Origin: Beroe ovata
Taxonomy: Eukaryota; Ctenophora; Nuda; Beroida; Beroidae
Assembly: GCA_946803715.1 (NCBI GenBank)
Contig: CAMPET010000013.1
Location: 166,055 to 215,055, forward strand
Direction of reading: 5' to 3'
DNA length: 49,001 nucleotides
Positions 1-10,691 of the stretch are shown piece by piece (position 1 is the first letter of the stretch; the number at the start of each line of letters is the position of its first letter). A program made the translations under genes and the position numbers. The notes below the pieces were generated by a model. That model saw only the letters and a program-made list of their open reading frames with translations. It made no database searches and was not told the DNA's origin.

Positions 1-220
1 TTCTCCGTGCCCGTCCCCAGGCACGCGCCCCCCGCGCGCCCTCGCGCGGCCCCGCGGAGCGCGGGGCCGCTGGTGCCGCTGTCCCGGGGGCCGCGGGTGG
101 CCGCCCCGCCGCTTGGGAGAGAGGGCGGATGGGAGAGAGGGGGATGGGAGAGAGGGGGATGGGAGAGAGGGGGATGGGAGAGTGGGGAAGAGAATGGGAG
201 GGGGGGGAGAGTGGGAAGGA
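1..220. repeat. GC-rich left edge with 15-bp tandem repeat
   Basis: The first ~110 bases are strongly GC-rich, unlike anything else in the window. They run into about five tandem copies of a 15-bp purine unit (GAGAGAGGGGGATGG) at 113-186 and then a G-rich purine tract to about 220. The composition differs so sharply from the AT-rich neighbourhood that this may be low-complexity sequence at a contig edge or a misjoin. An open frame crosses it but it is only compositional. Confidence 0.8.
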
Positions 221-745
221 TGGTTCATCCAACTGTTAACAGATCGTATGAGTCATGGTGCTCATATGTGAGCCTGGGTCTTCGTGTGACTGATGACTCC
301 ACCCTTATCAGAGAATATTATTCACAGGAATATACAGAGTTCACCGATATCATCATTCGTACTCTGATGGACATATCGACAAACCGATCACATCGTCATA
401 TCACTTGACAGTATGGAAATGCGAGGAAGACTCCAGAAGGATCGTCCCCGGGTCACACGTTACAGCATCAGAGACAGTATAAGGGGGGAAACAGGCACCG
501 GCCTATACAACTGCATAACATCAACAATAACAGTGGTACAGTTGTTGTTAAACTACCACTATTACTGTAGCACCACTCCCAAAGAATGAAGCTGTCCAGG
601 ACAATGGACGTGAGTTCCAATATACTCCCAAAGAGTGTACTCACTACTCATCTTCCCTATCATCTTGCCTATCATGTTCCCTATTATAATGGCACGATAC
701 ACCTGATTGATAGGTACCTAAGTACACGAGACAGTCACTATTTAC

Positions 746-1631
746 CTAGAGACATCAAGAAGACACACCAGTACATTCCTCAGTAGTTTCATCTCCACGA
801 TATCGACTGTTTCAAACAAACACGTATCATGGACTCCCAGAGCTTTGGCCCACTTGATAAACGCCTCTGGAATGAAATAAAAAGTTACACTCGATTTTAA
901 TATAAGGATAAATATTGGGAAAACACAGTCTGCACTGGTACACTGATAGAAAGACGGAAAAATCAAAATTTTCTCACCAATATTACACCGGGCCTGGAAC
1001 GAGAAAGGCTTGGCGTTCGCTTTGAATCTGATGGCTGGGAACTTCTTCCCGATATCTTCTGCTTTCTTCGAGATGAGAACAGCTAAATTGCACAGACTCT
1101 CGCCGGTTTGCAACGGACCTGTAACAATGTGATCAGTTTGAGATTTCCTGGACAATCTGGGCGTGCCTCTCTTTCCCCAACAAAACCACTACTGACCACA
1201 CCCCTCTATAAGGGGATTGTCAGGGCTTATTGTTGCCTTATTGTTGCGTTATTGCTGTCTTATTGTTGTCTTATTGTTACATCGTCACCGGCACTAGTTA
1301 CCATAACCAGCGTATTGGTTATCAAAATCAGTCCCCGGGAAGATAGCAACCGAATGCATTCTTAGCAAACAGCGCTACCCAAATAACGTCGCGTACCGGT
1401 GAATGTATCAGGTGTGATATCAATCTGTAGAGTCCGAGCCAGCCACTGACACAAATCCTCGAGAAGAGGACTGAGGATGGGGTCATGTTGGAGTTGTGCC
1501 AACTTATCCTCCTCCTCTGTCGTATCTGAGATGGAAGAGTGTGATTGAGTGTGATTGAGTGTGTGATATCGTGTGTTGAAAGTATTATTGTGTGATTGAA
1601 CAATGAACGTGTGATTCTCTGCAAGTTGCAA
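746..1631 (-). CDS. GAS2-family protein, calponin-homology domain exons (partial)
   Basis: Three exons on the minus strand, 1397-1631, 978-1118 and 746-866, join in frame to give most of a GAS2-type CH domain, an actin-binding module. Recognisable blocks are LSPLLEDLCQWLARTL, then GESLCNLAVLISKK, then NAKPFSFQARCNIEAFIKWA, then GVHDTCLFETVDIVEM and VLVCLLDVSR. In GAS2-family proteins this domain precedes a microtubule-binding GAR domain and links actin to microtubules. The gene is incomplete. The first exon shown has no in-frame ATG, is preceded by acceptor-like CAACTTGCAG, and so is probably internal. The last exon ends in a proper donor (TCTAG|GTAAAT), but I could not find the next exon or a GAR domain in the remaining 740 bases. 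Family assignment is good; which paralogue is unknown. Confidence 0.78.
1226..1280. repeat. 11-bp tandem repeat in GAS2-like intron
   Basis: Five tandem copies of an 11-bp unit close to CTTATTGTTGC lie inside the intron between the first two visible GAS2-like exons. Copies differ by one or two bases. Confidence 0.8.
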
Positions 1632-3668
1632 GTGTCTGTAAATGATTAATCAGCAAGATGAAGTTTGGCAATCGACAGTAGTACTGATATATCAATGAAT
1701 CCAAGGCAAGAAAAAAGCAATAACTGAATTCTAAATGACGAAAAGCACCACCTTCTATCCTGTAAATTCCATACATTGCGTTGTAATCACCCGATCACTG
1801 TCCCTAACACACACACAAAGTAGTCTGTCGCAACCACTACTCTGTCACTTCATCACACACACCAAGACCTGTCAAGTGCGGCTCAGTGGTCTCAGCCTAT
1901 AGACGTGAAGAAGAAACAATGTATCGTTGCTGGAAAAGGGGCAAATGACATGTCCATGAGAAATGACAAGAAAAAAGATGTGTTCGAAGCACAGGGGTAG
2001 CTAATAAACAATGGGGAGAAACCGTGACGAACCACGCCCAAATTGGCGATATATGTGATGTCAAACGATAGTAAGGGCAATAAACCAGATCAAGTAATGA
2101 ACTGTAGTAAAGTTGTGTAGGGTTTTAGTGGGCATCATATCATAGGCATTTCGGATTTACAACAGCAACGCATTTGTGAAAATGATTCAAACAAGTAGAA
2201 TTATAACGAATTATACTGCACATTGCGATTACAACAATGATTTTGCATTTTGCAATGAGAGACTGAGAGAAGGGCGTCTTATCTATATCATTTTATCAGA
2301 TGTATATAGAACGTTATCCTTTGATCGCTGCTCAATGAGCAATATTGCCGTCAATACTGCCACTTTAGTACGATGAACTGAGCTACTTTGTAATAAACTA
2401 ATAACCGACGAATCAAAACGTTATGCCGTGTATATCCAGTAACAACTAAACTCAACTCATGTAATTGTAAACTTACTTAGTTTCATGAATCTGAACTAAT
2501 ATTCAATGGAACCTCTAACTTAGGCTAATATTACGACATAACGTCTCCACAGAAGAGTTCGAATAATGGATATCATATAGTGTTCACAAATTGAGGTCTC
2601 TTCCCGACTATATTATGGTAGTATGACTATGTATGGTTCCATTACACACCCTACACAGCAATGCCGAACAGGGTGTGACCATGCCCATGCCATGGCGGGT
2701 AGTTATCATGACCGCAATATATCCCACTATCCAGCTAGCGTACTATATATATATTATGTCGAGAAAGGGGAAAAGTGGTGTAAAACATCACCCTGTCATG
2801 CTATCTCATAAGTTCATCATACAGCGCTGTTTCGTCATGGGTACAAATATGGGGCGGGCTAACCCATGTGCAGAGCAGAGAAAACACGCGCTGAATAGCA
2901 TGTTTTGACAAGGGAGAAGGACCTGGGCAGAGGGAATGGATCATGGGGTGGGTTCTAACTCTGATGAATATAATATACCATGACATTATTCCAATTGTCG
3001 AGAACATTGTAATGAAGTAGATGTTCACCAGTCAATTACCACGACATTCATGACGGACTGAGGCATGACATATGGGGTATTGGTGACTGGTCACCTATGT
3101 CAACTATTCCATGTTTTAGATAAAAATAATAAATATGCGACTCATAAACATTTCAATCTAGAAACAAAGGGAGCAATATCTCATGTTAATGAACAAGTGT
3201 ATGAATGTTATGAGATTGCATCTCCACACACGTGAGTATTCATTAATGAGTTGTAATTGGAATTCACACGTGGCCCTTTAATGAACTAAACAATTAATCT
3301 CATTAAATAAAACTGCAGTTTGGTTTAACAAACTGCTACAACAACAGCAACAACATTTAGTAGATAAACGTGCAATGTGTGTGCTATTATGTGTGATGAG
3401 AACGTTACAACAACCCAAGCATCAACGAGCAAGTTTCTGTACTATAGTGAAGCTTCCCTCTCCCTTGCAATTCATTGATTTCAGAGAAAATTCATTCGCG
3501 GTTAAAAATAGATCACGCACTTTGAACACAGTGTTTCATCGGAGTTGTGCTATCGAACAAGCTGGAGAGCAAGATGGGCGTGTTTGATTCAAATTCAATC
3601 TAAAATGGAGATAGTGTGTTGAATTAATAACTGAGCAGAGTGCATCAGTGCATGTGGTTCAAATATTT
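1632..3668. other. No gene seen
   Basis: About 2 kb of AT-rich sequence. Short open frames occur on both strands but none shows family similarity or convincing splice borders. It may contain upstream exons or the promoter of the GAS2-like gene, whose 5' end must lie to the right of 1631. Confidence 0.5.
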
Positions 3669-3798
3669 TGTGTGTGTGTGTGTGTGTGTGCGTGTGTGTG
3701 TGTGAGTGTGTGTGTGTGTGTGAGTGAGTGTGNTCTGTCTCTCTGTGTGTGTGTCTGTGTGTGTGTGTCTGTGTGTGTGAGTGTGAGTGTGTGAGTGA
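3669..3798. repeat. GT-rich microsatellite
   Basis: A (GT)n tract interrupted by GA, GC and CT variants, with one undetermined base (N) at 3733, consistent with difficult sequencing or assembly through the repeat. Confidence 0.95.
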
Positions 3799-3847
3799 TT
3801 GTTCCAGTTTGCGTCTTATCTACTGATTGAAATGCAGATTTAATCAG

Positions 3848-4000
3848 TGATCAGGTCACGATCAAATGGTTCAATTAGTGATTTGAACCAGATATTGAAA
3901 AAAGATGAACGAGTGTATTTTGAGGCATGGGCTCCAGGTATACCTTCCGACAAACCATGCCGCAATGAAATGGAATTATGCGAAATACTGAATTTCCGAG
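3848..4000 (+). other. Possible unassigned exon (weak)
   Basis: An open stretch on the plus strand encodes a hydrophilic peptide containing ISDLNQILKKDERVYFEA and IPSDKPCRNEME. A TAA just upstream in frame means the exon would have to start at one of the CAG acceptors near 3847 or 3853. The wording resembles a nucleic-acid-binding OB or cold-shock-like fold, but I cannot place it in a family. The right border is not clear. The opposite strand is also open here. Confidence 0.25.
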
Positions 4001-4227
4001 TGGCATTGACTTTGAGTATCATCATTTACGAGCAATCAAAACACCATTCACCACGACATTTGGTCATTTGACTGCTTGTATAATTAATGATCCAATGATG
4101 ATCCATTATCAGTAATGCATAAGTGCGATTATATATGACATGCTCATCATGATTGTTAACATGCAAATATTTACCGAAATTCTGGGAGAATTTCTGCTCT
4201 CCTGACAGATGCAGTCCTGTAATTGGG

Positions 4228-4243
4228 GCAGGTAATTACCTGC
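4228..4243. repeat. Perfect 16-bp palindrome
   Basis: GCAGGTAATTACCTGC is a perfect inverted repeat with no spacer. Each half resembles an E-box-like CAGGTA site. No function can be assigned. Confidence 0.85.
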
Positions 4244-4303
4244 TATAATTCAATTAGCAATTAGTGATTATTACCTAACCACAGCTCCCGTGAAATTACC
4301 TAC

Positions 4304-4407
4304 CTTGAAACTCAGAATAGGTAGCCCGTCCAAGTCCACGATGTGCCATAGCGTTCTGTTACAATCTTGTAGTGTACCAAGAAGGTCTTCACCAATCCTC
4401 CATTCAA
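4304..4407 (-). other. Unassigned but well-bordered internal exon
   Basis: On the minus strand an acceptor (CTATGTTTCAG) is followed by 104 bases that stay open in one frame, then by a good donor (TTCAAG|GTAGGT). The peptide contains EWRIGEDLLGTLQDC and LWHIVDLDGLPILSFK, which reads like conserved protein. I do not recognise the family. The exon starts with two bases of a split codon and ends in phase 0. Neighbouring exons were not identified with confidence, though minus-strand sequence at 4.6-5.3 kb has further open stretches. Confidence 0.6.
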
Positions 4408-4561
4408 CTGAAACATAGGTAAAACACGTTCATTGGAGGAGGATTTTTCTTTATTTTTTGTATTTTCACAGCGGTATGCACACAATTCTGGCTATAATAA
4501 TATGTAGTATTGCACCGGTTATTCATTACAGCCGATAAAGAGTGTATGTACTACAAGGAGA

Positions 4562-4589
4562 GCGCTCCTGTGAAGTAAAACAGGAGCGC
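4562..4589. repeat. 10-bp stem hairpin
   Basis: GCGCTCCTGT and its exact complement ACAGGAGCGC are separated by eight bases, giving a perfect 10-bp stem. Confidence 0.8.
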
Positions 4590-5490
4590 ATTGAGCTGCT
4601 CATACTGAGAAAAATTACTTCCGGAGAATTGAACGGAGTAATGAACGATTAGAAAGTCGCTCCATAGGTAGCGAATATCTTCAGCACGAAATGTACGAAT
4701 ATGTGTGGATACGGACATAAACTGCAACAGCTGCGAGTTTTATGTCGGTTATCGGCAATCAACGCAACTCCTTAGTATCAGTGCAGGTTTTGCCGGAGAG
4801 TATCATGTCTTGATGAGCATGAGGGTGTCATGATCCACAACCTTGCCGTGCTGCCCTAGAGCATTAGTCGGAACCCATATACAGACCATCTTACAACCAC
4901 GATGCAGCACATTGACGTTGAGTACGGGAGTACAGGACTGATAAAAAGCGGTCAATCGGAATTTCAGCGGCAAAGTACTTCCGACAAGTACCGTATAGTA
5001 GTAGAATAGAACTTAACTGTAATCATATCAAGACGAGCATAATTCCCCCATAGACATCCAATATGACATTAACGACCACTCTCAAATAGTATACACCACA
5101 TTGTTTAATCAGCAACTTCGGGTTTAGTTTACATGTGTAAATTCCATGTGAATAAAACGAACATAAAATTGCACTGTGTGCAGCTCTTTGATTCTGAGAA
5201 ATGAGACAAAGCTGGCATATTTTACGATACTGCTTTGGACGAAAATGCGAAAGTCTGAGGAGATACGTCATAAAATGATTATTGACTAACAACAAACTTC
5301 ACGGGTAATCGAAACAACAAATAACAATCATTGCTAAGAATTGAAGGGGTCGCTAGGATTACACGATACAAATACGCAATGAACGGACTATAGCTGAGTC
5401 CCGGACAATCATGTCATGAGCGGACGAATCTGTTATAATTTGTTTAGGTAGAGAGCGGGGTTTGTGTTTCCATACCAAGAATCGGGTGGT

Positions 5491-5526
5491 TTACCTGCTT
5501 ACAGGTGGCCACCTATGACCAGGTAA
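5491..5526. repeat. Nested palindrome
   Basis: A perfect 12-bp palindrome, AGGTGGCCACCT (5503-5514), is centred inside outer arms TTACCTG (5491-5497) and CAGGTAA (5520-5526) sharing exactly the same centre. The outer arms resemble the 16-bp palindrome at 4228-4243. Confidence 0.75.
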
Positions 5527-6515
5527 GATACACGCACCATTTCGCTGGTTACTCCAACTAAAATATGAAAAAGGGGAAAACTCGTTCATATCAGGGAGTG
5601 GAGGAATAATGGTTAAAGTAAACTGCACGTTCACGAAAAGTGAGATATCTGTTCGACTAACTGCAGTTACACTATGTCGTTTCTAGAGAAATATAAAACA
5701 GATTAAATTAAATGGGATTATCCGTTCCAAATACTTTAAATAGATTTTAATTCGATGATGATCCACAAATCCCAGGCTTATTCAATGACAATTTGAAAGC
5801 TAGAATTTCAACTGCATACTTGAGCTTTAACAGGTGACGATCACTAGCACATACCATGACCCAGGAACCTGTCCCCCCGCTGTAACTCACCCTTCATTTA
5901 GACGATAGTTTTAACCACTGTCTTGATCAATGAGTTGTATGAAAGATATCTCTTCTTTAACTCATGATTCAGTAACTCTGCAGACCGCCGATCCAATAAA
6001 GGGGTGTCCACAGTTCTTTTAACGTCTAACATTGGCTATGAGTTGACATTACATTAATTTCAGCTTATCTATAGATCTGATTAATTCCTCTTCGACTTTT
6101 GAAAATAACAGAAAAAGTGATGCAGTTACGCACACGATAATAACAGCTTGATATAAATTAAATTCAGTGAAATGTAAAAACCTGCCTCACACGTGACTGG
6201 TCAGAGAACTGCCCTGCAGAAAAGACAAACTCTTTATCATGGATCAGTCATAGATGTGGAGAATAGGTAGTTTCATTGCCTTGAAAAATTTTATCTTGGT
6301 AGATGTGAGGCGCGAGATGATCAACAAATCCGACAGACACCCAATGGAAACTCGCGTGAAGCGCGTGGAAGTCAGTGAAAATGTATCCGCGTCCTGCGTT
6401 TATCCAGAAAAGAAGACCCTTTTGCAACGGGGAGGCAAGAGAGAGGGTTACTGTCGATCATTTGGGTGTAGAACATTAGGGCCTAGGGGGTGTAACACGC
6501 TGGACAAGGAAACTG

Positions 6516-7050
6516 TTAAGAATCTGACTTAATCTTGTGAAGGAGATAGCTAATCTGATGCTTCATGACAGGTTGTCCATGTTTGGTCTTAGAAGTGAGT
6601 TTCTTGGTATATCGCTGCCTTTGCCGACGTTTTCCCTCAAGTTCTCTCTGTCTTTCCTCCTCAGTCTGTCTCTCTGTCTCTGCCATCTTCTCTTCTTTAA
6701 CCTGAAATAACCAATCAATAATCGTTGCAATTATCGCCAGTTGATAAATTATCAAAACTCTCGGATGCAATATTCGTGACCACTGAGCACTGAACAACTT
6801 TTACTTTCTCTGACTGTGCTTTCCCTTTAGACATCAAGTCTGTTTTCTTTTTCGTGTCCTTGCTGTCATCTCTGACCGCCTGATAGACGCCTGCTTCAAT
6901 CCTAGCTTTCTTCAGCTCTCGTAGTGCTTTCCACTTGTGCTTGCCCACAGCAATGTGAATTTGGTTCTGCTCTCCCTTCAATTTCCCATGTTTGGATGCA
7001 CGCTGTTTCCACTTAGGGCGATCATTCTGTTTTCTGCCACTCGTCTTCAT
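6516..7050 (-). CDS. CCDC59: CCDC59/TAP26-FYV7-type rRNA-processing protein
   Basis: Two exons, 6805-7050 and 6516-6701, give a 143-residue very basic protein. The C-terminal block (RRQRQRYTKKLTSKTKHGQ then PVMKHQISYLLHKI) matches the FYV7/CCDC59 signature, which in known members is basic residues, then GQPVM, then a short helix. Yeast Fyv7 acts in 18S rRNA maturation and mammalian CCDC59/TAP26 is a nuclear protein of this family. The N-terminus (SGRKQNDRPKWKQR) is Lys/Arg-rich, as expected for a nucleolar protein. Yeast Fyv7 is about 150 residues, so the length fits. The donor chosen is GAGAAA|GTAAAA, which keeps phase 0; GTGGTC 18 bases downstream is a weaker alternative. It is the last gene of the co-oriented run, 262 bp after the FNTA stop. 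Confidence 0.76.
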
Positions 7051-7312
7051 TTACATGCTAATCGGGAATATATCAATCAGCAATCGTCCGATATCACACC
7101 AAACAAATACTGATCGTTCGATAGTGCAGTCATTATTTCTATGAGATAGTCACACCAAGCAAGAAGGAACTTTCCTACAAATACACATAAATGAGCAAAT
7201 AACAATCACATTTTCATTTCTCCATGAACTTCACAATACCGGAACTCTCACTTTGTACTTCTCTCGAAATGTATTTTAGTCATAGTAAGCGTAGAAACTA
7301 GATTGTAGACCT

Positions 7313-9009
7313 CTATGATCCAACAAGTTGTTCTTGACGGAATGTCCAATAATTGACTCGTATTTTATCGTTCGTCTTCATCTTCTCAAATATCTGAAAT
7401 GGGAACAGAATTGAATTGAGGGATCATAGCCAACCATTCCTCAATCGGAGGATGACTCTTAACTGACTACCATTCACCTCAACAGCCTCCTGTTTCTCGC
7501 CTGCCTCAATGTGAATGTCAGCCAGTGTGCTCAGCGCAAAGTTAGATGGGATTGGTAACTGTTGTAAGTGCACACACAACTCCTGCAAAATTGTTATGAA
7601 TGAGGTTTCGCAGAACAATTGTTTAGGATATGGAGAAATCCGTGTATTTGTTGCACTGAGTTGCACCTTTAAGTGAGGGTAGTCTGAGTATAGCAGCTTG
7701 TTCTTCCTGATGATACCATTAGCGTAGTTCCACGGGGACTCGTTATTGGGGGCTTTACGGATGAATGAGGAGGCATATTCCAGCTCTCTGGATACAGTGT
7801 CTTTGTTCCAGCCCTCCTGGATTGTGCAAAGAATTACACAGGTATTACAACAGAAAAACCGGGATCAAAACAGAAAAACCGGGATTTTCCGTTAGAATCC
7901 GTAAATCTCGCGACAAATCTCATTCAATATCGGGATTATGCTAACTCCTGCAGCTATATCCTCATACTGACAGTGTTGTCGATGACAAAGTATCTGTGAT
8001 TCCAGGCAGAGTTGTTTCTCAAATCCAGAGCGAGTAGCTCGTCAACATACTCCAGTTCCTTGTCCCATATCTTGTACTGCTGTACTACCTGTAACGTTAT
8101 AGCTTGTTGGAGAGGGCAGAGATAACAGGGCTATTGCACTATTGCAGAGCGTCTTCAAGCAAATTTCAAAATCATGATCAATCTCTTGCAATACTTTTTT
8201 TCGGTATGAAATCTAGTACCAAGAATAGAGTACAGTCTCCATAATTTATACCCACATACCCATTGTCGATGATCCCACGCATGGTAGTTCTTGTTATCTT
8301 GTGAGAGACTCTCAGCTGTCAACTCTAGTTCATGTGAATGATCTCCCGACATCTCGATAAGACAACGTCTGTGATGCCAAACCTGATAGCGGATTATGTC
8401 AAAGACCGGGTTGCTGATCACGTGGTCACGTGAAGAAGAAGGAGTTCATCTCAATGTTACACAGTAGGGAGATAGAGTCAATAGTTACCTGATAGTTTTT
8501 AGGTTGATCCTCTATCACTGATGCGGAGAACTCCATTTCTTCTGTTAGATCCCTGAATGCACGGTCAATAATAGAAATGAAAATTTGACATGGTGCTACT
8601 ATGCTTCACTGGGACAGAGTAATTGGTTTTCGTTAACGCACATTTGAAGATGTCTGAGTATCTCGCGTCTGTAATGCCACACTGTGTAGTTTGCTGTATT
8701 GCACTCTATGGCATCATTAGTCAGTAACAGTGCTCTGTGACTGTATTCCTTTTTCTTCATGATTGCAGCCATGTAACTGTACACGTCTTTAAACCTGGAG
8801 TTATACAGTGATTATGCTTTATCATATGCCTTATTTTAAATCTTTTCTGATTAGATCATGATTTAAAGAGAAAGTTTGATTGAACATTTATCGGTAATTT
8901 AAAACACAAACCTGTCGGAGTACATGATTTGAACAACTGGATCCTTGTCATTATTGGGTAGTGGGATAGGAACAATATCGCTCCACTCAGGGGAGTCAGC
9001 ATACATCAT
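7313..9009 (-). CDS. FNTA: Protein farnesyl/geranylgeranyl transferase type I alpha subunit
   Basis: Eight exons (8912-9009, 8642-8794, 8489-8552, 8260-8382, 7972-8088, 7667-7816, 7478-7582, 7313-7393) sum to 297 codons, 296 residues. The protein is the shared alpha subunit that pairs with FNTB or PGGT1B to prenylate CaaX cysteines in the cytosol. PPTA repeats are plain: [47 protein letters not shown]. The lysine before NYHAW, catalytically important in mammalian FNTA, is present. The conserved entry block [18 protein letters not shown] starts near residue 25, so the proline-rich N-terminal extension of mammals is missing and the length is nearer yeast Ram2. The fourth-to-fifth junction uses GTCAGT as donor to hold phase. 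The start ATGATG lies 12 bases after an acceptor-like GCCTTGTAG, so the 5' leader is probably spliced. Confidence 0.95.
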
Positions 9010-9230
9010 GGTGACTCCCTCCTACAAGGCAAGCCAATGAATCTAACTATCAGAATTCAGAAATCAAACCTCAGTCATATTTCCAGTACAGTGATTGAGG
9101 AACAGTGATTCAATTTCAAATAAGAACACAAACAGACGGCTTGAACATCGATGGTCAAGTTAAAAAACATTACTTCCAGATAAGATGATACCTAAAAACA
9201 TCCGTTATATCTTGTGAAAATCGAGGAAAC

Positions 9231-10691
9231 TCATTTAGCTTCTGATGACGCATTGACTTCTGAAAGAGGTGTCCTTGGCAAGTATTCACCATTAAAACAA
9301 TAGTATGGTTTATGTAATTGGGAGTTGATGTATTTAGTAAAGCCAAACTCATCAGACCTAGTAAATACAAGGGAAAGAGTGTTGTTCTGAGGTGGAACGA
9401 CTAACAGAGGTTCCTCATCACCGTGTGATATGAAGGAAATGTAACCACCAGCATTCACATCATAGTCTTCATAAAGGTCAGCGTGATAAAATATGTGAAG
9501 TCTTTCCGGTAAGTCCTGTATTTCTTGGTCACGTAAAAGAGTATAAGAGCCTTGCTCCCACCGAGAAACTTCCAAACTCATTATCCCAAATGAATTGTCT
9601 GCAAATTCCTTGCAGTCTGGATCATCATATTGCTTTGATAGAGGAAGACCGGTGCAGTGAGACAGAAATATCGCAAAAGCATCGCTCTTAAGTAAATTCA
9701 TGAATTCTGACACACTTTTTGATGATTTATCCGAAGTTTTATAGTACTGTCTATTCCTTGGTCCTGTTTCTTTCCAATCCATAGTAGAGAGTTCTTCACA
9801 CAACATAGCATACTTTTCTGGCAAGAGGAATTGTTCAAGAGAAACCTCTGAATCATCTTGGAACTGCTGCTGAATTTCAGAACTTATCTCAACATTGAGG
9901 TATTTTAATGAAATCCATGATTGTAAAACTTCGACATCTTTTGGAGAAGGTTCAGTAACTGTCCTCTTAAGATGGAGCTTCTTGGGCAAAGGCATTTGTT
10001 TCTTATCAGAGTGAAACCATCCACTAATTGACCACCTTATTTCATCTTCTAACACTTCAGATACTTGATGCCAGGACTGTTGAGTAACTTTGAAGAAACT
10101 GAATGTATTAAATTTGGGAGTCAGAGAACACTCTATTGATGTGGGCTCATCATTTTCATCACATCCAAATAAATCCAATGTACCACCAAAGTCTGTATTC
10201 CATGTCTTGGGGACTAAGTATAGCATGAAAGCAGTGTCTCTTGTCTCTAACCAGTCTGAATGACATAACAGGTTGTTATGTTTTAAAAACTTTATTCCAT
10301 GAAGGTCCACAGTATTATTGTATGTTGATCCAGTTATGTTTTGAATGAAAAACTTCAATTTTGTGTAGATGAACTCTCTTGTCCCAGATATAAAGGGAGA
10401 GCTCACATCATTCAAGTCAACTGTTTGATGTAATGACAAGAGATCATTTTCCTTGAAAGTGAAGTCTAATTCTATCAGTTCATTGAGGAGGCCTGAAGCT
10501 ACTTCATTCTCCAATATGTTGTTTAGTGTGCAAACCTTGAATGGAGATTCAGTCATCTTACAACTACTGGAAACATCAGCACCACAAGGCTTTAATCCAT
10601 TATAGAGCTCCCTGACTATTTCTTGCTCTCCCATCAATTTTTCATTCCCAAATTCAGAATGGTCAACTCTTCTTTTCTTTGAAAGGGCCAT
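9231..10691 (-). CDS. OGFOD1: OGFOD1/Tpa1-type prolyl 3-hydroxylase (ribosomal uS12)
   Basis: A single intronless exon encodes 486 residues, close to the usual OGFOD1 length (human about 542). OGFOD1 is an Fe(II)/2-oxoglutarate dioxygenase that hydroxylates a proline of ribosomal protein uS12 and affects translation accuracy and stress granules. The N-terminal catalytic double-stranded beta-helix carries the iron triad H144-x-D146 (LLCHSDWLETR) and H208 (SWHQVSEVL), with R219 in RWSISGWFH for 2-oxoglutarate. The family block FGGTLDLFGCDEND follows the first iron ligands. The C-terminal half is the inactive second DSBH of this family (for example EFADNSFGIMSLEVSRWEQG). A KKRR cluster at residues 5-8 could be a nuclear signal. 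It lies 221 bp upstream of FNTA on the same strand. Being intronless is notable beside intron-rich FNTA, but the frame is intact. Confidence 0.95.
   Translation of the reverse strand: MALSKKRRVDHSEFGNEKLMGEQEIVRELYNGLKPCGADVSSSCKMTESPFKVCTLNNILENEVASGLLNELIELDFTFKENDLLSLHQTVDLNDVSSPFISGTREFIYTKLKFFIQNITGSTYNNTVDLHGIKFLKHNNLLCHSDWLETRDTAFMLYLVPKTWNTDFGGTLDLFGCDENDEPTSIECSLTPKFNTFSFFKVTQQSWHQVSEVLEDEIRWSISGWFHSDKKQMPLPKKLHLKRTVTEPSPKDVEVLQSWISLKYLNVEISSEIQQQFQDDSEVSLEQFLLPEKYAMLCEELSTMDWKETGPRNRQYYKTSDKSSKSVSEFMNLLKSDAFAIFLSHCTGLPLSKQYDDPDCKEFADNSFGIMSLEVSRWEQGSYTLLRDQEIQDLPERLHIFYHADLYEDYDVNAGGYISFISHGDEEPLLVVPPQNNTLSLVFTRSDEFGFTKYINSQLHKPYYCFNGEYLPRTPLSEVNASSEAK

Larger units (their letters stand above)
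4408..6515. other. No recognised gene; palindromes and weak open stretches
   Basis: About 2.1 kb without a recognisable gene. The minus strand at 4.6-5.3 kb is open over several pieces with splice-like borders and could hold exons of the same unknown gene as 4304-4407. I could not confirm this. The plus-strand open frame at 6254-6532 has no family signal. Confidence 0.45.

Noticed and set aside
7-408. 133-codon open frame at the left edge
   Set aside because: It runs through the GC-rich and 15-bp tandem repeat sequence (WERGG repeats). It is compositional and not protein-like.
5503-5520. 18-bp micro-exon (acceptor TGCTTACAG, donor CAG|GTAAGA)
   Set aside because: The flanking splice-like signals are generated by the nested palindrome itself and there are no partner exons.
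6254-6532. 92-codon plus-strand open frame
   Set aside because: It overlaps the 3' end of the CCDC59-type gene and shows no family signal or splice support.
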